NCBI RefSeq assembly: GCF_042853465.1
Contig: NZ_AP031497.1
Location: 2,108,001-2,172,000 of the forward strand
DNA length: 64,000 bases
Direction: 5' to 3'
Source of the DNA: Simiduia litorea
GTDB taxonomy: Bacteria; Pseudomonadota; Gammaproteobacteria; Pseudomonadales; Cellvibrionaceae
Below the pieces are notes generated by a model. It saw only the letters and a program-made list of their open reading frames with translations, was not told the origin of the DNA and did no database searches. The first letter of the stretch is position 1. The number at the start of each line of letters is the position of its first letter. Below, piece by piece: positions 7,748 through 16,181 of the stretch. The translations under genes were made by a program, and so were the position numbers.

Positions 7748-8242
7748 ATGGCTATTTCCGCAACGCAGTTTTCAACGCCTGATTTGAGTGATGAGCATGG
7801 CGATGCGCTTATCGCTCTCGACCCGATTTTTCAACACTATGGCGGCCGCCTTAATTTCCACGGCGAGATTCAAACCGTTAAGTGTTTTGAAGACAATTCT
7901 CTCGTTAAGCAATTAGTGGCCGAGCCCGGGCTGGATCGGGTTATGGTAGTTGACGGGGGTGGTTCATTACGTAAGGCGTTACTGGGCGATATGCTAGCAA
8001 AGCAAGCCGTAGACAATGGTTGGGCTGGCTTCGTCATTTTTGGTTGCATCCGCGATGCAGAAATTATTGCTCAGCTTCCAATCGGTGTTAGGGCACTTAA
8101 TACAAGTCCGGTGAAAACAGAAAAGAAAGGCATTGGTGAGCAGGGGTGCCCTGTGCGTTTTGCCGGCGCTAGGTTTGGCTGTGGGCAATTTATTTATGCT
8201 GATATAAATGGAATTTTACTTTCCGATACTCGCTTGATTTAG
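7748..8242 (+). CDS. rraA: RraA-family protein (ribonuclease E activity regulator A)
   Basis: The 164-residue protein has the RraA profile: FSTPDLSDEHGDALIALDPIFQHYGG at the start, VVDGGGSLRKALLGDMLAKQAVDNGWAGFVIFGCIRDAEII in the middle, and VRALNTSPVKTEKKGIGEQG. In E. coli RraA binds RNase E and lowers its activity. Some relatives with the same fold are metal-dependent aldolases, and the GCIRD...(G)D pocket residues are retained, so an aldolase side role cannot be excluded. An AGAAGGGAG ribosome site precedes the ATG and a strong terminator follows. Confidence 0.88.
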   Translation: MAISATQFSTPDLSDEHGDALIALDPIFQHYGGRLNFHGEIQTVKCFEDNSLVKQLVAEPGLDRVMVVDGGGSLRKALLGDMLAKQAVDNGWAGFVIFGCIRDAEIIAQLPIGVRALNTSPVKTEKKGIGEQGCPVRFAGARFGCGQFIYADINGILLSDTRLI

Positions 8243-8247
8243 CGTTT

Positions 8248-8287
8248 AACAAAAAAGGGGGTTGCCTAGGCAACCCCCTTTTTTGTT
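8248..8287. terminator. Perfect bidirectional terminator between rraA and aceA
   Basis: Two 20-base arms form an uninterrupted inverted repeat centred on CCTAGG, with six A leading in and six T leading out. It is read from both sides and serves the convergent genes rraA and aceA. Confidence 0.92.
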
Positions 8288-8300
8288 AAAGGAGAACCGA

Positions 8301-9893
8301 TTAGAACTGGTTCATCGTGTTATCTTTGCCAGAGGCTTTAAGCGCTGCGTCACCTGAGAAGTACTCTTTGTGATCATCGCCCATGTCTGAGCCCGCCATG
8401 TTCTGATGTTTTACGCAGGCAATACCTTGACGGATTTCTTTGCGTTGAACACCTTCAACGTAGGCGAGCATGCCTTGTTCGCCGAAGTAACCCTTGGCCA
8501 GGTTGTCAGTTGATAGCGCCGCAGTGTGGTAAGTTGGCAGCGTGATTAGGTGGTGGAAAATACCGGCTTCGCGCGCAGCATCGCGCTGGAAGCTCTGAAT
8601 TTTCTCATCAGCTAGTTTTGCCAGTTCCGTGCTGTCGTAACGCTCGTCCATCAACTTTGCGCGCTCGTAGCTTGATACATCCTGACCTGCTTCGGTCATG
8701 GCATCGAATACTTGCTGACGGAAGTTGAGGGTCCAGTTGAATGATGGTGAGTTGTTGTAAACCAACTTTGCATCTGGAACTGTCGCACGAATTTTGTTAA
8801 CCATGCTGGCGATTTGGCCAACGTGCGGCTTCTCGGTTTCGATCCACAAAAGATCTGCACCGTTCTGCAGCGAGGTAATGCAATCCAGTACAACGCGATC
8901 TTCGCCTGAGCCTTGCTTGAACTGGAATAAACCGCTCGCTAAACGCTTTGGACGCAACAGTTTGCCGTTACGGTTTAGTACCACGTCGCCGTTTTTCATG
9001 TCAGCCGGTGATACTTCTTCAGCATCGAGGAAGCTGTTGTATTGATCGCCCAAGTCGCCAGGGGTGTTGGTTACAGCGATTTGCTTGGTGAGGCCAGCAC
9101 CTAGTGAATCGGTACGGGCAACAATTACGCCGTCTTCGACACCTAATTCGAGGAACGCATAACGAACGGCTTGAATCTTGGCTAAGAAATCTGAATGAGG
9201 AACGGTTACTTTACCGTCCTGGTGACCACATTGCTTTTCATCGGAAACTTGGTTTTCGATTTGAATACAGCAAGCGCCAGCTTCAATCATTTTCTTGGCT
9301 AACAAGTAGGTAGCTTCTTCGTTGCCGAAGCCGGCGTCGATGTCGGCAATAATTGGCACCACGTGCGTCTCGTGATTGTCTATCTTGGCCTGAATCTCTG
9401 CTGCTGTTTTTTGGTCATCAGCGGCACGTGCGGCGTCTAATTGACGGAACAGGCCACCCAATTCCCGGGCATCAGCTTGACGTAAGAAGGTGTATAGCTC
9501 TTCAATCAGGCTGGCGACAGAGGTCTTCTCATGCATAGATTGATCGGGCAAGGGACCAAACTCGCTGCGCAGGGCGGCTACCATCCAGCCTGACAGGTAC
9601 AGGTAGCGACGCTTGGTGCTGCCTAAGTGTTTTTTAATCGCAATCAACTTTTGCTGACCGATAAAACCGTGCCAGCAACCTAAAGATTGGGTGTATTGGG
9701 CTGAATCGGCATCGTAGTTGGCCATGTCTTCGCGCATGATCTTTGCAGTGTACTTAGCGATGTCTAAGCCAGTTTTAAATTTGTTCTGAGCACGCATGCG
9801 AGCGGCGTACTCTGGATTAATGGCTTCCCACTTAGAGCCTTGCGCTTGACGCAGTGCGGTTACTTCTTTGATATCGTTTGTGTATTTAGACAT
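8301..9893 (-). CDS. aceA: Isocitrate lyase, long Pseudomonas-type form
   Basis: It splits isocitrate into succinate and glyoxylate, the first step of the glyoxylate shunt, allowing growth on acetate and fatty acids. The 530-residue length and the start MSKYTNDIKEVTALRQAQGSKW match the long class found in Pseudomonas and related marine bacteria. The catalytic loop is KQCGH with Cys222, after the metal-binding ADIDAGFGNEEATY. A GGAAGGA ribosome site fixes the start. It is divergent from a LysR regulator, with malate synthase beyond. The C terminus ends KDNTMNQF. Confidence 0.96.
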   Translation of the reverse strand: MSKYTNDIKEVTALRQAQGSKWEAINPEYAARMRAQNKFKTGLDIAKYTAKIMREDMANYDADSAQYTQSLGCWHGFIGQQKLIAIKKHLGSTKRRYLYLSGWMVAALRSEFGPLPDQSMHEKTSVASLIEELYTFLRQADARELGGLFRQLDAARAADDQKTAAEIQAKIDNHETHVVPIIADIDAGFGNEEATYLLAKKMIEAGACCIQIENQVSDEKQCGHQDGKVTVPHSDFLAKIQAVRYAFLELGVEDGVIVARTDSLGAGLTKQIAVTNTPGDLGDQYNSFLDAEEVSPADMKNGDVVLNRNGKLLRPKRLASGLFQFKQGSGEDRVVLDCITSLQNGADLLWIETEKPHVGQIASMVNKIRATVPDAKLVYNNSPSFNWTLNFRQQVFDAMTEAGQDVSSYERAKLMDERYDSTELAKLADEKIQSFQRDAAREAGIFHHLITLPTYHTAALSTDNLAKGYFGEQGMLAYVEGVQRKEIRQGIACVKHQNMAGSDMGDDHKEYFSGDAALKASGKDNTMNQF

Positions 9894-9990
9894 GGTCTAG
9901 TCCTTCCCGTACTGGGTGAATGATCCTGAGGGGTACCTTTCAGTTACCTCAGTAAGCATCGAACGCTTGAGACTAGTGTAGGCAGGGAGG

Positions 9991-10062
9991 TTAGATTTGC
10001 CTAATTTATACTTTCTATTGCGGGTATTGCCGTTGTGAATTATAGTCGCACTCTAAAATTAG
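9991..10062. promoter_or_regulatory. Candidate LysR-type operator region between aceA and its divergent regulator
   Basis: The divergent spacer contains TTAG-N6-CTAA (9991-10004) and a wider inverted repeat, CTAATTT at 10001-10007 with AAATTAG at 10056-10062. LysR regulators typically bind imperfect T-N11-A dyads between their own gene and a divergent target. The arrangement fits, but the binding site is a guess. Confidence 0.4.
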
Positions 10063-10082
10063 CAGGGGTGAGAGGGCAGTAG

Positions 10083-11018
10083 GTGAATATTAACCGAATA
10101 GATCTAAATTTGTTGGTTTATCTGGATGTCCTGTTGCGCGAGCGAAATGTGACTAAGGCGGCGAATCACTTAGGTTTGAGTCAGCCGGCAATGAGCAATG
10201 GCCTGCGTCGCTTGCGCGATCTATTTGAAGACCCTCTTTTAGTGCGCACCAGCGAAGGTATGACGCCGACAGAGCGCGCCTTGGTGCTACAGCCTGTTAT
10301 CCGCGACGTATTAGCCAACGTAGAGCGCGCGGTACAACCGCAAAGTGATTTTGACCCTTCGGCTTCAGACCGAGTGTATCGGATCATGGCGAGTGATTAC
10401 GCCGAAGCGGTGCTTTTCCCAAATGTTTTGACCCGACTAAGGCGCGAGGCGCCTGGCGTTACTTTGGACATTATGACGCCCTCCGATGTCAGCTTTTTGG
10501 ATGTAGAGCAAGGCAAGGTTGATATGGTGATTAACCGTTTTGATTCCATGCCGCAGTCCTTCCATCAAACGACGCTCTGGAAAGACAGTTTTTCCTGCAT
10601 GCTTAGCCAGGAGAACCCCATAAAAGATCGATTTTCCCTAGAGACCTATTTGCAGGCTCAACATGTTTGGGTGAGTAAGACCGGCATGGGTGTGGGTGTG
10701 GGCGTTAATCCAAGAGATGTTCAGCGCCTAGGTTGGGTGGATGAGGCTCTGGCTAAACAAGGTAAAAAGCGTCGCATTAGTGTCTTTACGCGCCATTATC
10801 AGGCGGCTATGTTGCTGGCCGAGCAAAAAGATTTGATTGTTACCATTCCGTCTAAGGCGGCAAAGCTGCACGCCAATAATACCAAGGTCGTTATCGCCGA
10901 GCCGCCGTTTGAAATACCTCAGTTTGAGCTGAAAATGGCCTGGAGCCCACTGTTGCAAAATAATGCGGCTCACCAGTGGATGCGCCGTTTGATTGTAGAT
11001 GTAGCCCACAGCTCCTAG
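10083..11018 (+). CDS. LysR-family regulator located between the glyoxylate-shunt genes
   Basis: The 311-residue protein has an N-terminal winged helix-turn-helix (residues 20-42, NVTKAANHLGLSQPAMSNGLRRL) and the start INRIDLNLLVYLDVLLRERNVT, which is typical of the NodD/LeuO-like branch of LysR proteins. A substrate-binding domain follows. Translation appears to start at GTG. It is transcribed away from aceA and is followed after 147 bp by malate synthase G, so control of acetate/glyoxylate metabolism is the natural inference. I do not know a named orthologue. IclR is the shunt regulator in E. coli and is a different family. Confidence 0.88.
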   Translation: MNINRIDLNLLVYLDVLLRERNVTKAANHLGLSQPAMSNGLRRLRDLFEDPLLVRTSEGMTPTERALVLQPVIRDVLANVERAVQPQSDFDPSASDRVYRIMASDYAEAVLFPNVLTRLRREAPGVTLDIMTPSDVSFLDVEQGKVDMVINRFDSMPQSFHQTTLWKDSFSCMLSQENPIKDRFSLETYLQAQHVWVSKTGMGVGVGVNPRDVQRLGWVDEALAKQGKKRRISVFTRHYQAAMLLAEQKDLIVTIPSKAAKLHANNTKVVIAEPPFEIPQFELKMAWSPLLQNNAAHQWMRRLIVDVAHSS

Positions 11019-11165
11019 TATTCCTCTTGTGAATGACCGATATTGAGATAATAGGTTAGATAAATTCTTCAGGCCTATTTAGAATTTGGTCAACGAAGGT
11101 GGTTTTAATCAAACGTCTACATCAAGCTTGATTGCAATTACCGCTTAATGAACAGAGAGGTTGAT

Positions 11166-13337
11166 ATGACAAATAGAATTCAGCAGGGTGGGTTGCAAAT
11201 TGCCGAGTGCCTTTATCGTTTAGTGGAGGAGCAAGTGGCGCCTGGCACTGGCGTAACCCCTGAAGCTTTCTGGTCTTCGCTTGAGTCAATTCTCGCCGAG
11301 TTCATGCCGCGCAACGAAGCGCTGCTTAAGTTACGTGATGATTTGCAGTTGCGCATCGACCAGTGGCATACCGCTAATCCAGGTCCAGTCAAGGATATGG
11401 CAGCCTATAAGAGCTTTTTAACTCAGATAGGTTATCTGTTACCGGAGCCTGCGGATTTTTCCGTAAGCACCACAAATGTCGATGAAGAAATTGCCTCGCA
11501 GGCGGGTCCGCAGTTAGTGGTTCCTGTTAAGAACGCACGTTTTGCCCTGAATGCCGCTAATGCGCGCTGGGGTAGTTTATACGATGCCCTATACGGCACT
11601 AATGCTATTAGTGAAGAGGGTGGTGCCGAGAAAGGTGGCCTCTATAATCCCGTGCGAGGAGCCAAAGTTATTGCGTTTGCTAAAGCCCACCTAGATCAAG
11701 CAGCACCACTTGCCGCTGGCAGTCATGCCGATGTGGTGCTTTACAAAGTGAGTTTTGGTGAGCTTCGTGTGGAGCTCAAAAATGGCGCAGAAGCAGGGTT
11801 GCAGCAGGCCGAAAAGTTTGTCGGTTTTCGCGGCACCGAGTCGTCTCCTTCTGCGATTCTGCTGAAAAATAATGGCCTGCATATTGAGATTCAAATTGAT
11901 CGCCAAGCTGTGGTTGGAAAGACGGATCTCGCTGGCGTCCAAGATCTGTTGGTTGAGGCCGCTGTAACAACCATTATGGATTGCGAAGATTCTGTTGCCG
12001 CCGTTGATGCGGAAGACAAGGTTGAGGTTTATGCCAACTGGTTGGGGCTCATGAAGGGCGACCTACAGGATTCTTTCTCAAAAAACGGTAAGACCGTCAC
12101 CCGTAAGTTAAATGAGGATCGTAGCTACAGCGCAGCCAAGGGCGGCGAGTTGGTGTTGCACGGCCGCAGCCTTTTGTTTGTTCGCAATGTTGGCCATTTA
12201 ATGACAACAGATGCGGTGTTAACAGCCGATGGTAAAGAAATTCCCGAGGGGATTCTAGATGGGTTGGTCACCGTGCTGGCTGCTAAACACGATGTGTTAA
12301 AGCAGGGGATGTTGAGTAATTCACGTACCGGCAGTATTTACATTGTAAAACCAAAAATGCACGGTCCCGATGAGGTTGCTTTTACCTGCGATCTTTTTGG
12401 TCGTATCGAAAAAGCGCTAGGCCTTGCACCACTGACGTTGAAAGTTGGCATCATGGATGAAGAGCGCCGCACAACGGTGAATTTAAAAGCCTGTATTGCG
12501 GCGGCAAAAGATCGCGTTGCGTTTATTAACACCGGCTTTTTGGATCGCACCGGTGATGAAATGCACACCAGTATGCTGGCTGGCGCCTTTGTCCCTAAAG
12601 CTAAAATGAAACAGCAGGCATGGATTGCGGCGTATGAAGATGCCAACGTCGATATTGGCCTGGCCTGTGGTTTGGCCGGTAGAGCTCAAATTGGGAAAGG
12701 CATGTGGGCGATGCCGGATGAAATGGCGGCAATGCTCGAGCAGAAAGTTGCTCATCCTTTGTCGGGCGCGAATACGGCTTGGGTGCCATCGCCAAACGGT
12801 GCGACCTTGCACTCGGTTCATTATCACCGGGTAAATGTTCAAGAGCGTCAACGTGAGTTATTGAAACGTCAGCCGGCGAGCTTAGACGATATTCTCACTA
12901 TTCCAGTGATGGCCGATTTTAGTGCGTTAAGTGCGCAAGATATACAGCAAGAATTGGACAATAACGCCCAGGGTATATTGGGTTACGTGGTTCGCTGGAT
13001 TGATCAAGGTGTGGGTTGTTCAAAGGTGCCCGATATAAACAATATTGGTTTAATGGAAGACCGCGCTACTCTTAGAATTTCCAGCCAGCATATTGCTAAT
13101 TGGTTGCATCACGGTATTTGCACTAAAACTCAGGTTGAGGAAACCTTTGCCCGTATGGCTGCTATTGTAGACAAGCAGAATGCGGGCGACAAAGATTATG
13201 TACCGATGGCGCCTTCTTTAGTATCTAGTATTGCATTTAAAGCGGCCTCTGATTTGGTCTTTAAAGGTTTAGAGCAGCCCAATGGCTACACTGAGCCATT
13301 ATTGCATAGCTACAGACGTCAGCTAAAAAGTGCTTAG
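11166..13337 (+). CDS. glcB: Malate synthase G
   Basis: It condenses glyoxylate with acetyl-CoA to malate, completing the glyoxylate shunt with aceA. Family landmarks include NAANARWGSLYDALYGTNA, the metal/substrate segment MDCEDSVAAVDAEDK, NVGHLMTT, GIMDEERRTTVNLKACI, and FLDRTGDEMHTSM near the catalytic aspartate. The start is placed at 11166 because the upstream in-frame ATG (11148) contains the ribosome site (GAGAGG) within its own codons. This gives 723 residues, the usual length. It is separated from the preceding LysR gene by a 147 bp spacer and ends with a clear terminator. Confidence 0.96.
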   Translation: MTNRIQQGGLQIAECLYRLVEEQVAPGTGVTPEAFWSSLESILAEFMPRNEALLKLRDDLQLRIDQWHTANPGPVKDMAAYKSFLTQIGYLLPEPADFSVSTTNVDEEIASQAGPQLVVPVKNARFALNAANARWGSLYDALYGTNAISEEGGAEKGGLYNPVRGAKVIAFAKAHLDQAAPLAAGSHADVVLYKVSFGELRVELKNGAEAGLQQAEKFVGFRGTESSPSAILLKNNGLHIEIQIDRQAVVGKTDLAGVQDLLVEAAVTTIMDCEDSVAAVDAEDKVEVYANWLGLMKGDLQDSFSKNGKTVTRKLNEDRSYSAAKGGELVLHGRSLLFVRNVGHLMTTDAVLTADGKEIPEGILDGLVTVLAAKHDVLKQGMLSNSRTGSIYIVKPKMHGPDEVAFTCDLFGRIEKALGLAPLTLKVGIMDEERRTTVNLKACIAAAKDRVAFINTGFLDRTGDEMHTSMLAGAFVPKAKMKQQAWIAAYEDANVDIGLACGLAGRAQIGKGMWAMPDEMAAMLEQKVAHPLSGANTAWVPSPNGATLHSVHYHRVNVQERQRELLKRQPASLDDILTIPVMADFSALSAQDIQQELDNNAQGILGYVVRWIDQGVGCSKVPDINNIGLMEDRATLRISSQHIANWLHHGICTKTQVEETFARMAAIVDKQNAGDKDYVPMAPSLVSSIAFKAASDLVFKGLEQPNGYTEPLLHSYRRQLKSA

Positions 13338-13364
13338 TTTACTTTTGAATATTTCCAATAAGTT

Positions 13365-13390
13365 AAAGGCTCCTTATGGAGCCTTTTTTT
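13365..13390. terminator. Terminator after malate synthase
   Basis: AAAGGCTCC and GGAGCCTTT pair around a TTAT loop and run into a T tract ending at 13390. The A-rich left flank lets it also serve the converging secretin-like gene, which ends at 13397. Confidence 0.88.
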
Positions 13391-13396
13391 ATTTAG

Positions 13397-14206
13397 CTAG
13401 AATTTATCTACCTTGATAAATATTGTGGTATCTGTGTTTTGATTCGATGTTTGATAGCGGGTGATTCCCCGCTCGTTTGAGGCGCTGCTTCCTTGGATGC
13501 CTCCCACTTGAACCCATTCGCCTAGACGTGCATTAATTTGTGTGCGCATTGACTGGGTATCGATATTCCGACCGTCTACCGCGTTGGCTTCTTGGGATAA
13601 ATCGAGTATGACCTCACCGTTGCGCAATCGTGCTATAACGCTGACGCCGCTGGTGACGGGCTGGTAGTAATCGCTGGTCGCAATGCCGCCCACAACGCCA
13701 TAGCGAGACTGGATGGGTACTTGCTGACCCGATTGCAGGAATACGCGCTCTCCCTCAAGGGCCCGCAGTTGATAACTACTCTCGCCGCTGCCCCAGCCGG
13801 TTGATTTTTTGACGGTAACAGTTTGCTCTGTGGGTATTGGTTTGCCGTCCACACGAATTTTACCGGTAGTTATATTTCCCTGTGTGCTCAGTCCGCCGGA
13901 ACTGCCGTGGTTACTTTTTGATTGACGCACGCTAATGAGTAGCTGCTGTACGGGCGCATCAAGCTCGTCAACCAGTAGTGCAATTTGTTGGAAGTTAGCC
14001 GGCGTCGTTTTTAATATGAGCTTATTTCCCGACGTGGAAATGTGGCCGCCCGACTCGATAAGCGGAATGAGCGTGTCCACTAAGGATTCAGGGCTGCGAT
14101 GTTTAACGGGCAGCGTATAGATCACAAAGCCATCCGCTGCGTGGGTGGCGTAGGCTGTTATGAATAAAGTGACTGACATTAATAGCGTGATGATTAGGCG
14201 TTTCAT
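13397..14206 (-). CDS. Exported short secretin-domain-like protein, function unknown
   Basis: The 269-residue product has a signal peptide (MKRLIITLLMSVTLFITAYATHA, cleavage before ADG). Residues 28-90 resemble a secretin N-type ring domain (FVIYTLPVKHRSPESLVDTLIPLIESGGHISTSGNKLILKTTP...LLVDELDAPVQQLLISV). The C-terminal part echoes the start of a secretin core (GQQVPIQSR, GEVILDLSQEAN, GEWVQVGGI), but the length leaves little room for the membrane-spanning beta domain. It therefore cannot be an ordinary secretin. It lies 18 bp downstream of a gene of unknown function on the same strand and is probably co-transcribed with it. Confidence 0.68.
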   Translation of the reverse strand: MKRLIITLLMSVTLFITAYATHAADGFVIYTLPVKHRSPESLVDTLIPLIESGGHISTSGNKLILKTTPANFQQIALLVDELDAPVQQLLISVRQSKSNHGSSGGLSTQGNITTGKIRVDGKPIPTEQTVTVKKSTGWGSGESSYQLRALEGERVFLQSGQQVPIQSRYGVVGGIATSDYYQPVTSGVSVIARLRNGEVILDLSQEANAVDGRNIDTQSMRTQINARLGEWVQVGGIQGSSASNERGITRYQTSNQNTDTTIFIKVDKF

Positions 14207-14224
14207 GGCTAGCCTCTAGGTGAA

Positions 14225-14761
14225 TTAAATTCCCAACCGCTGTAGTTCAATAACAGGCTCACCATATTGCCAAAGGTAATCAAATTTTTGGCTAAACGCT
14301 TTGGCATTCGCTCTGTCGTCAAAGTTTACAAAGCCTTTCCATTCTAGCGAACTGTGCTGTAATAAAATTTTACTGTCATCGCCAACCATGAAGGCTCTGT
14401 CTAGTTTTTGAACGTTCTCGGGGTCAAAATCTTTGGGCAATACTCGAAGCTTGATTTTATCGCTCAGGCGTTTCTGTAGCCCGATAAGTGGGTGATAGTT
14501 TTCTATGAGAGGCTGAGCGTTCTGAACCAGTATTTCAATTGAGCTGCGTCTAGAGCTGCGCGCGAAGCTGGAGCAGGCATCGACAAATAGCTCGTCGGCA
14601 TAAAAATGTGAAGGTAAGTCAGGGCTGTAAATCCGAAGCTTGGAGCGGCATTGGCTCGCTAATTGGCTGCCAAAGGCCGTAAAAGTCGATAGTGCTTCTA
14701 GAATTAAAAGCCCTTGCGTAGTTTCGGCCGGATTGACGCCAGTGAGTTCAAATTGATCCAT
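14225..14761 (-). CDS. Conserved cytoplasmic protein of unknown function (phospholipase-D-like fold suspected)
   Basis: The 178-residue protein has no signal peptide or membrane segment. The segments LRIYSPDLPSHFYADELFVDACSSFARSSRRSSIEILVQNAQPLIE and LDRAFMVGDDSKILLQHSSLEWKGFVNFDDR resemble an uncharacterised gammaproteobacterial family that looks like a degenerate phospholipase-D domain, without a complete HKD motif. This is recall rather than a search. It is followed by the secretin-like gene 18 bp on. Function unknown. Confidence 0.6.
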   Translation of the reverse strand: MDQFELTGVNPAETTQGLLILEALSTFTAFGSQLASQCRSKLRIYSPDLPSHFYADELFVDACSSFARSSRRSSIEILVQNAQPLIENYHPLIGLQKRLSDKIKLRVLPKDFDPENVQKLDRAFMVGDDSKILLQHSSLEWKGFVNFDDRANAKAFSQKFDYLWQYGEPVIELQRLGI

Positions 14762-14832
14762 GGGATTGATTCCTCCAAACTTAACGCCATGAACTTTTAG
14801 ACGATACCTAGCACCTTACCACAATATCCCTG

Positions 14833-14928
14833 CGGCGGTTAAAATCGTGTTTGTGGAGAGTGGACATCTACTCCTGGAGAGAGCAGGTAGTGGTTCAAAC
14901 AGCTGCCAACAAAGGGTTGGCAGCTTTT
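14833..14928 (+). ncRNA. Possible small RNA with GGA motifs and a terminator hairpin
   Basis: This short spacer ends in a 10-bp perfect stem (14901-14910 with 14916-14925) followed by TTT. On the plus strand it lies downstream of no gene, and the tail is slightly better than on the minus strand. Upstream are three GGA motifs within 25 bases; one sits in the loop of a GGAGT/ACTCC hairpin with a two-base bulge. A weak -10-like ACAATA is at 14821. Together this could be a short RsmZ/CsrB-like RNA, or just the roxA terminator. The start point is a guess. Confidence 0.22.
14901..14928. terminator. Hairpin downstream of roxA
   Basis: AGCTGCCAAC and GTTGGCAGCT form a 10-bp stem around AAAGG. Read on the minus strand it follows the roxA stop and would be its terminator, with a short GTTT tail. 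Read on the plus strand it is followed by TTT. Confidence 0.7.
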
Positions 14929-14948
14929 AGCATGGCGTTAATCAGTCG

Positions 14949-16127
14949 TTATTCGTCTTCGAGATCGTCGTCGCTTGCTTCAAGAGGGTCTTCAAGCCAC
15001 AGTGCGGCGCTTGCCGTCAGGGTGGCAAGTAGTTCTTGATGATTAGCGTTCGCCAGATGCGTGCGCCAGTTCACAATAGCTCTATTGTTGGCGAGCTTAA
15101 GCGCGAGTTCAGTCCCACAGTGATAGGATTTACCATTCGCGAATAGGGTCTCGTCGTGACAGGCAAAGCGAGCATCGGGCGCCTGATAGAGAGGTCCTTC
15201 GTGAACTTGGAGCTCGGCTTTCGCTTGTGTTATTTCATCAAGCGTGGGTTGAGCCGCTTGACCTGCGTCAGGGTCATATTTTGGTTCAGTCATGTATTTT
15301 CCAAACCATTCGGCGAGTTGCCCTGAGTTGTTCAAATGGGATTGGATGATTTGGTTTAAGGTATCGATCGTTTGGGTGTTTATCACGCCGGTGTTGGCCG
15401 TTGTGTCAACGCCGTTATCTTTATAGCGTAAGTGGTCGGGGAGGGATTTGCATATTTCTGCCGCGAAGTCGTCGATGATTTCAGCGTGTGACGGCGCCCT
15501 AAAGCCTACGGAGTAAGTCATGCAGTCGCCGTCGGCAATGCCCCAGTGGGCAATTTGAGGGGGCACATAGAGTATGTCACCAGGTTCCAGAATGAATTCT
15601 TCTTGGCATTCAAATTGACTCAAAATATTCAGGGGTGTGCCTTCGATTTTCGCGCTGTTTTCGTCGCACACTTGACCCAACTGCCAGCGCCGCTTACCAA
15701 AACCTTGAACTAAAAAGACATCATAAAAGTCAAAGTGCGGGCCAACGCTGCTACCGTCGGGTGCGTAGCTAACCATGATGTCATCTAAGCGCCAGTTTGG
15801 TAAAAATCGAAATTGGTCGAGTAGCGCCGTGACTTCAGGCACCCAGTGGTCAACAGCTTGAACTAGTAGCGACCAACCGGTTTCTGGTAGCTGATTAAAA
15901 TCCTCCTCGCTGAACGGGCCTGCCTTAAGTTGCCAAGGTTTGCCGTTTTCCAGTTCCAGCACAAGGCGCGACTCCACGTCTTCTTCAAGTGCAAGCCCGG
16001 CCAACTCATCGGGAAACAGTGGGCTTTCCCAGTTGGGGAGGCCGTTACGGATAAGGCATGGTTTTTTTTGCCAGTAATTTTCAAAAAAACTACTCAGTGA
16101 TAGATCGCCTAGTTGAGTTAGTGCCAT
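14949..16127 (-). CDS. roxA: Ribosomal protein L16 arginine hydroxylase, JmjC-type (RoxA/YcfD)
   Basis: This 2-oxoglutarate/Fe(II) oxygenase hydroxylates an arginine of ribosomal protein L16. The cupin/JmjC core shows the iron ligands His131 and Asp133 in VGPHFDFYDVFL and His194 in VPPQIAHWGIADG. The N-terminal segment YWQKKPCLIRNGLPNW is characteristic. At 392 residues it matches the family length. The C terminus is very acidic (EASDDDLEDE). It is downstream of purB on the same strand, with a terminator between them, so it probably has its own promoter in the short spacer. Confidence 0.92.
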   Translation of the reverse strand: MALTQLGDLSLSSFFENYWQKKPCLIRNGLPNWESPLFPDELAGLALEEDVESRLVLELENGKPWQLKAGPFSEEDFNQLPETGWSLLVQAVDHWVPEVTALLDQFRFLPNWRLDDIMVSYAPDGSSVGPHFDFYDVFLVQGFGKRRWQLGQVCDENSAKIEGTPLNILSQFECQEEFILEPGDILYVPPQIAHWGIADGDCMTYSVGFRAPSHAEIIDDFAAEICKSLPDHLRYKDNGVDTTANTGVINTQTIDTLNQIIQSHLNNSGQLAEWFGKYMTEPKYDPDAGQAAQPTLDEITQAKAELQVHEGPLYQAPDARFACHDETLFANGKSYHCGTELALKLANNRAIVNWRTHLANANHQELLATLTASAALWLEDPLEASDDDLEDE

Positions 16128-16152
16128 GTTTTCTGCTCGCCTATAGGAAATT

Positions 16153-16180
16153 AAAAACGGCAGCCTTAGCTGCCGTTTTT
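16153..16180. terminator. Terminator after purB
   Basis: A perfect ACGGCAGC/GCTGCCGT stem with a CTTA loop is flanked by A and T tracts. It follows the purB stop (minus strand) by two bases. Confidence 0.92.
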
Positions 16181-16181
16181 G

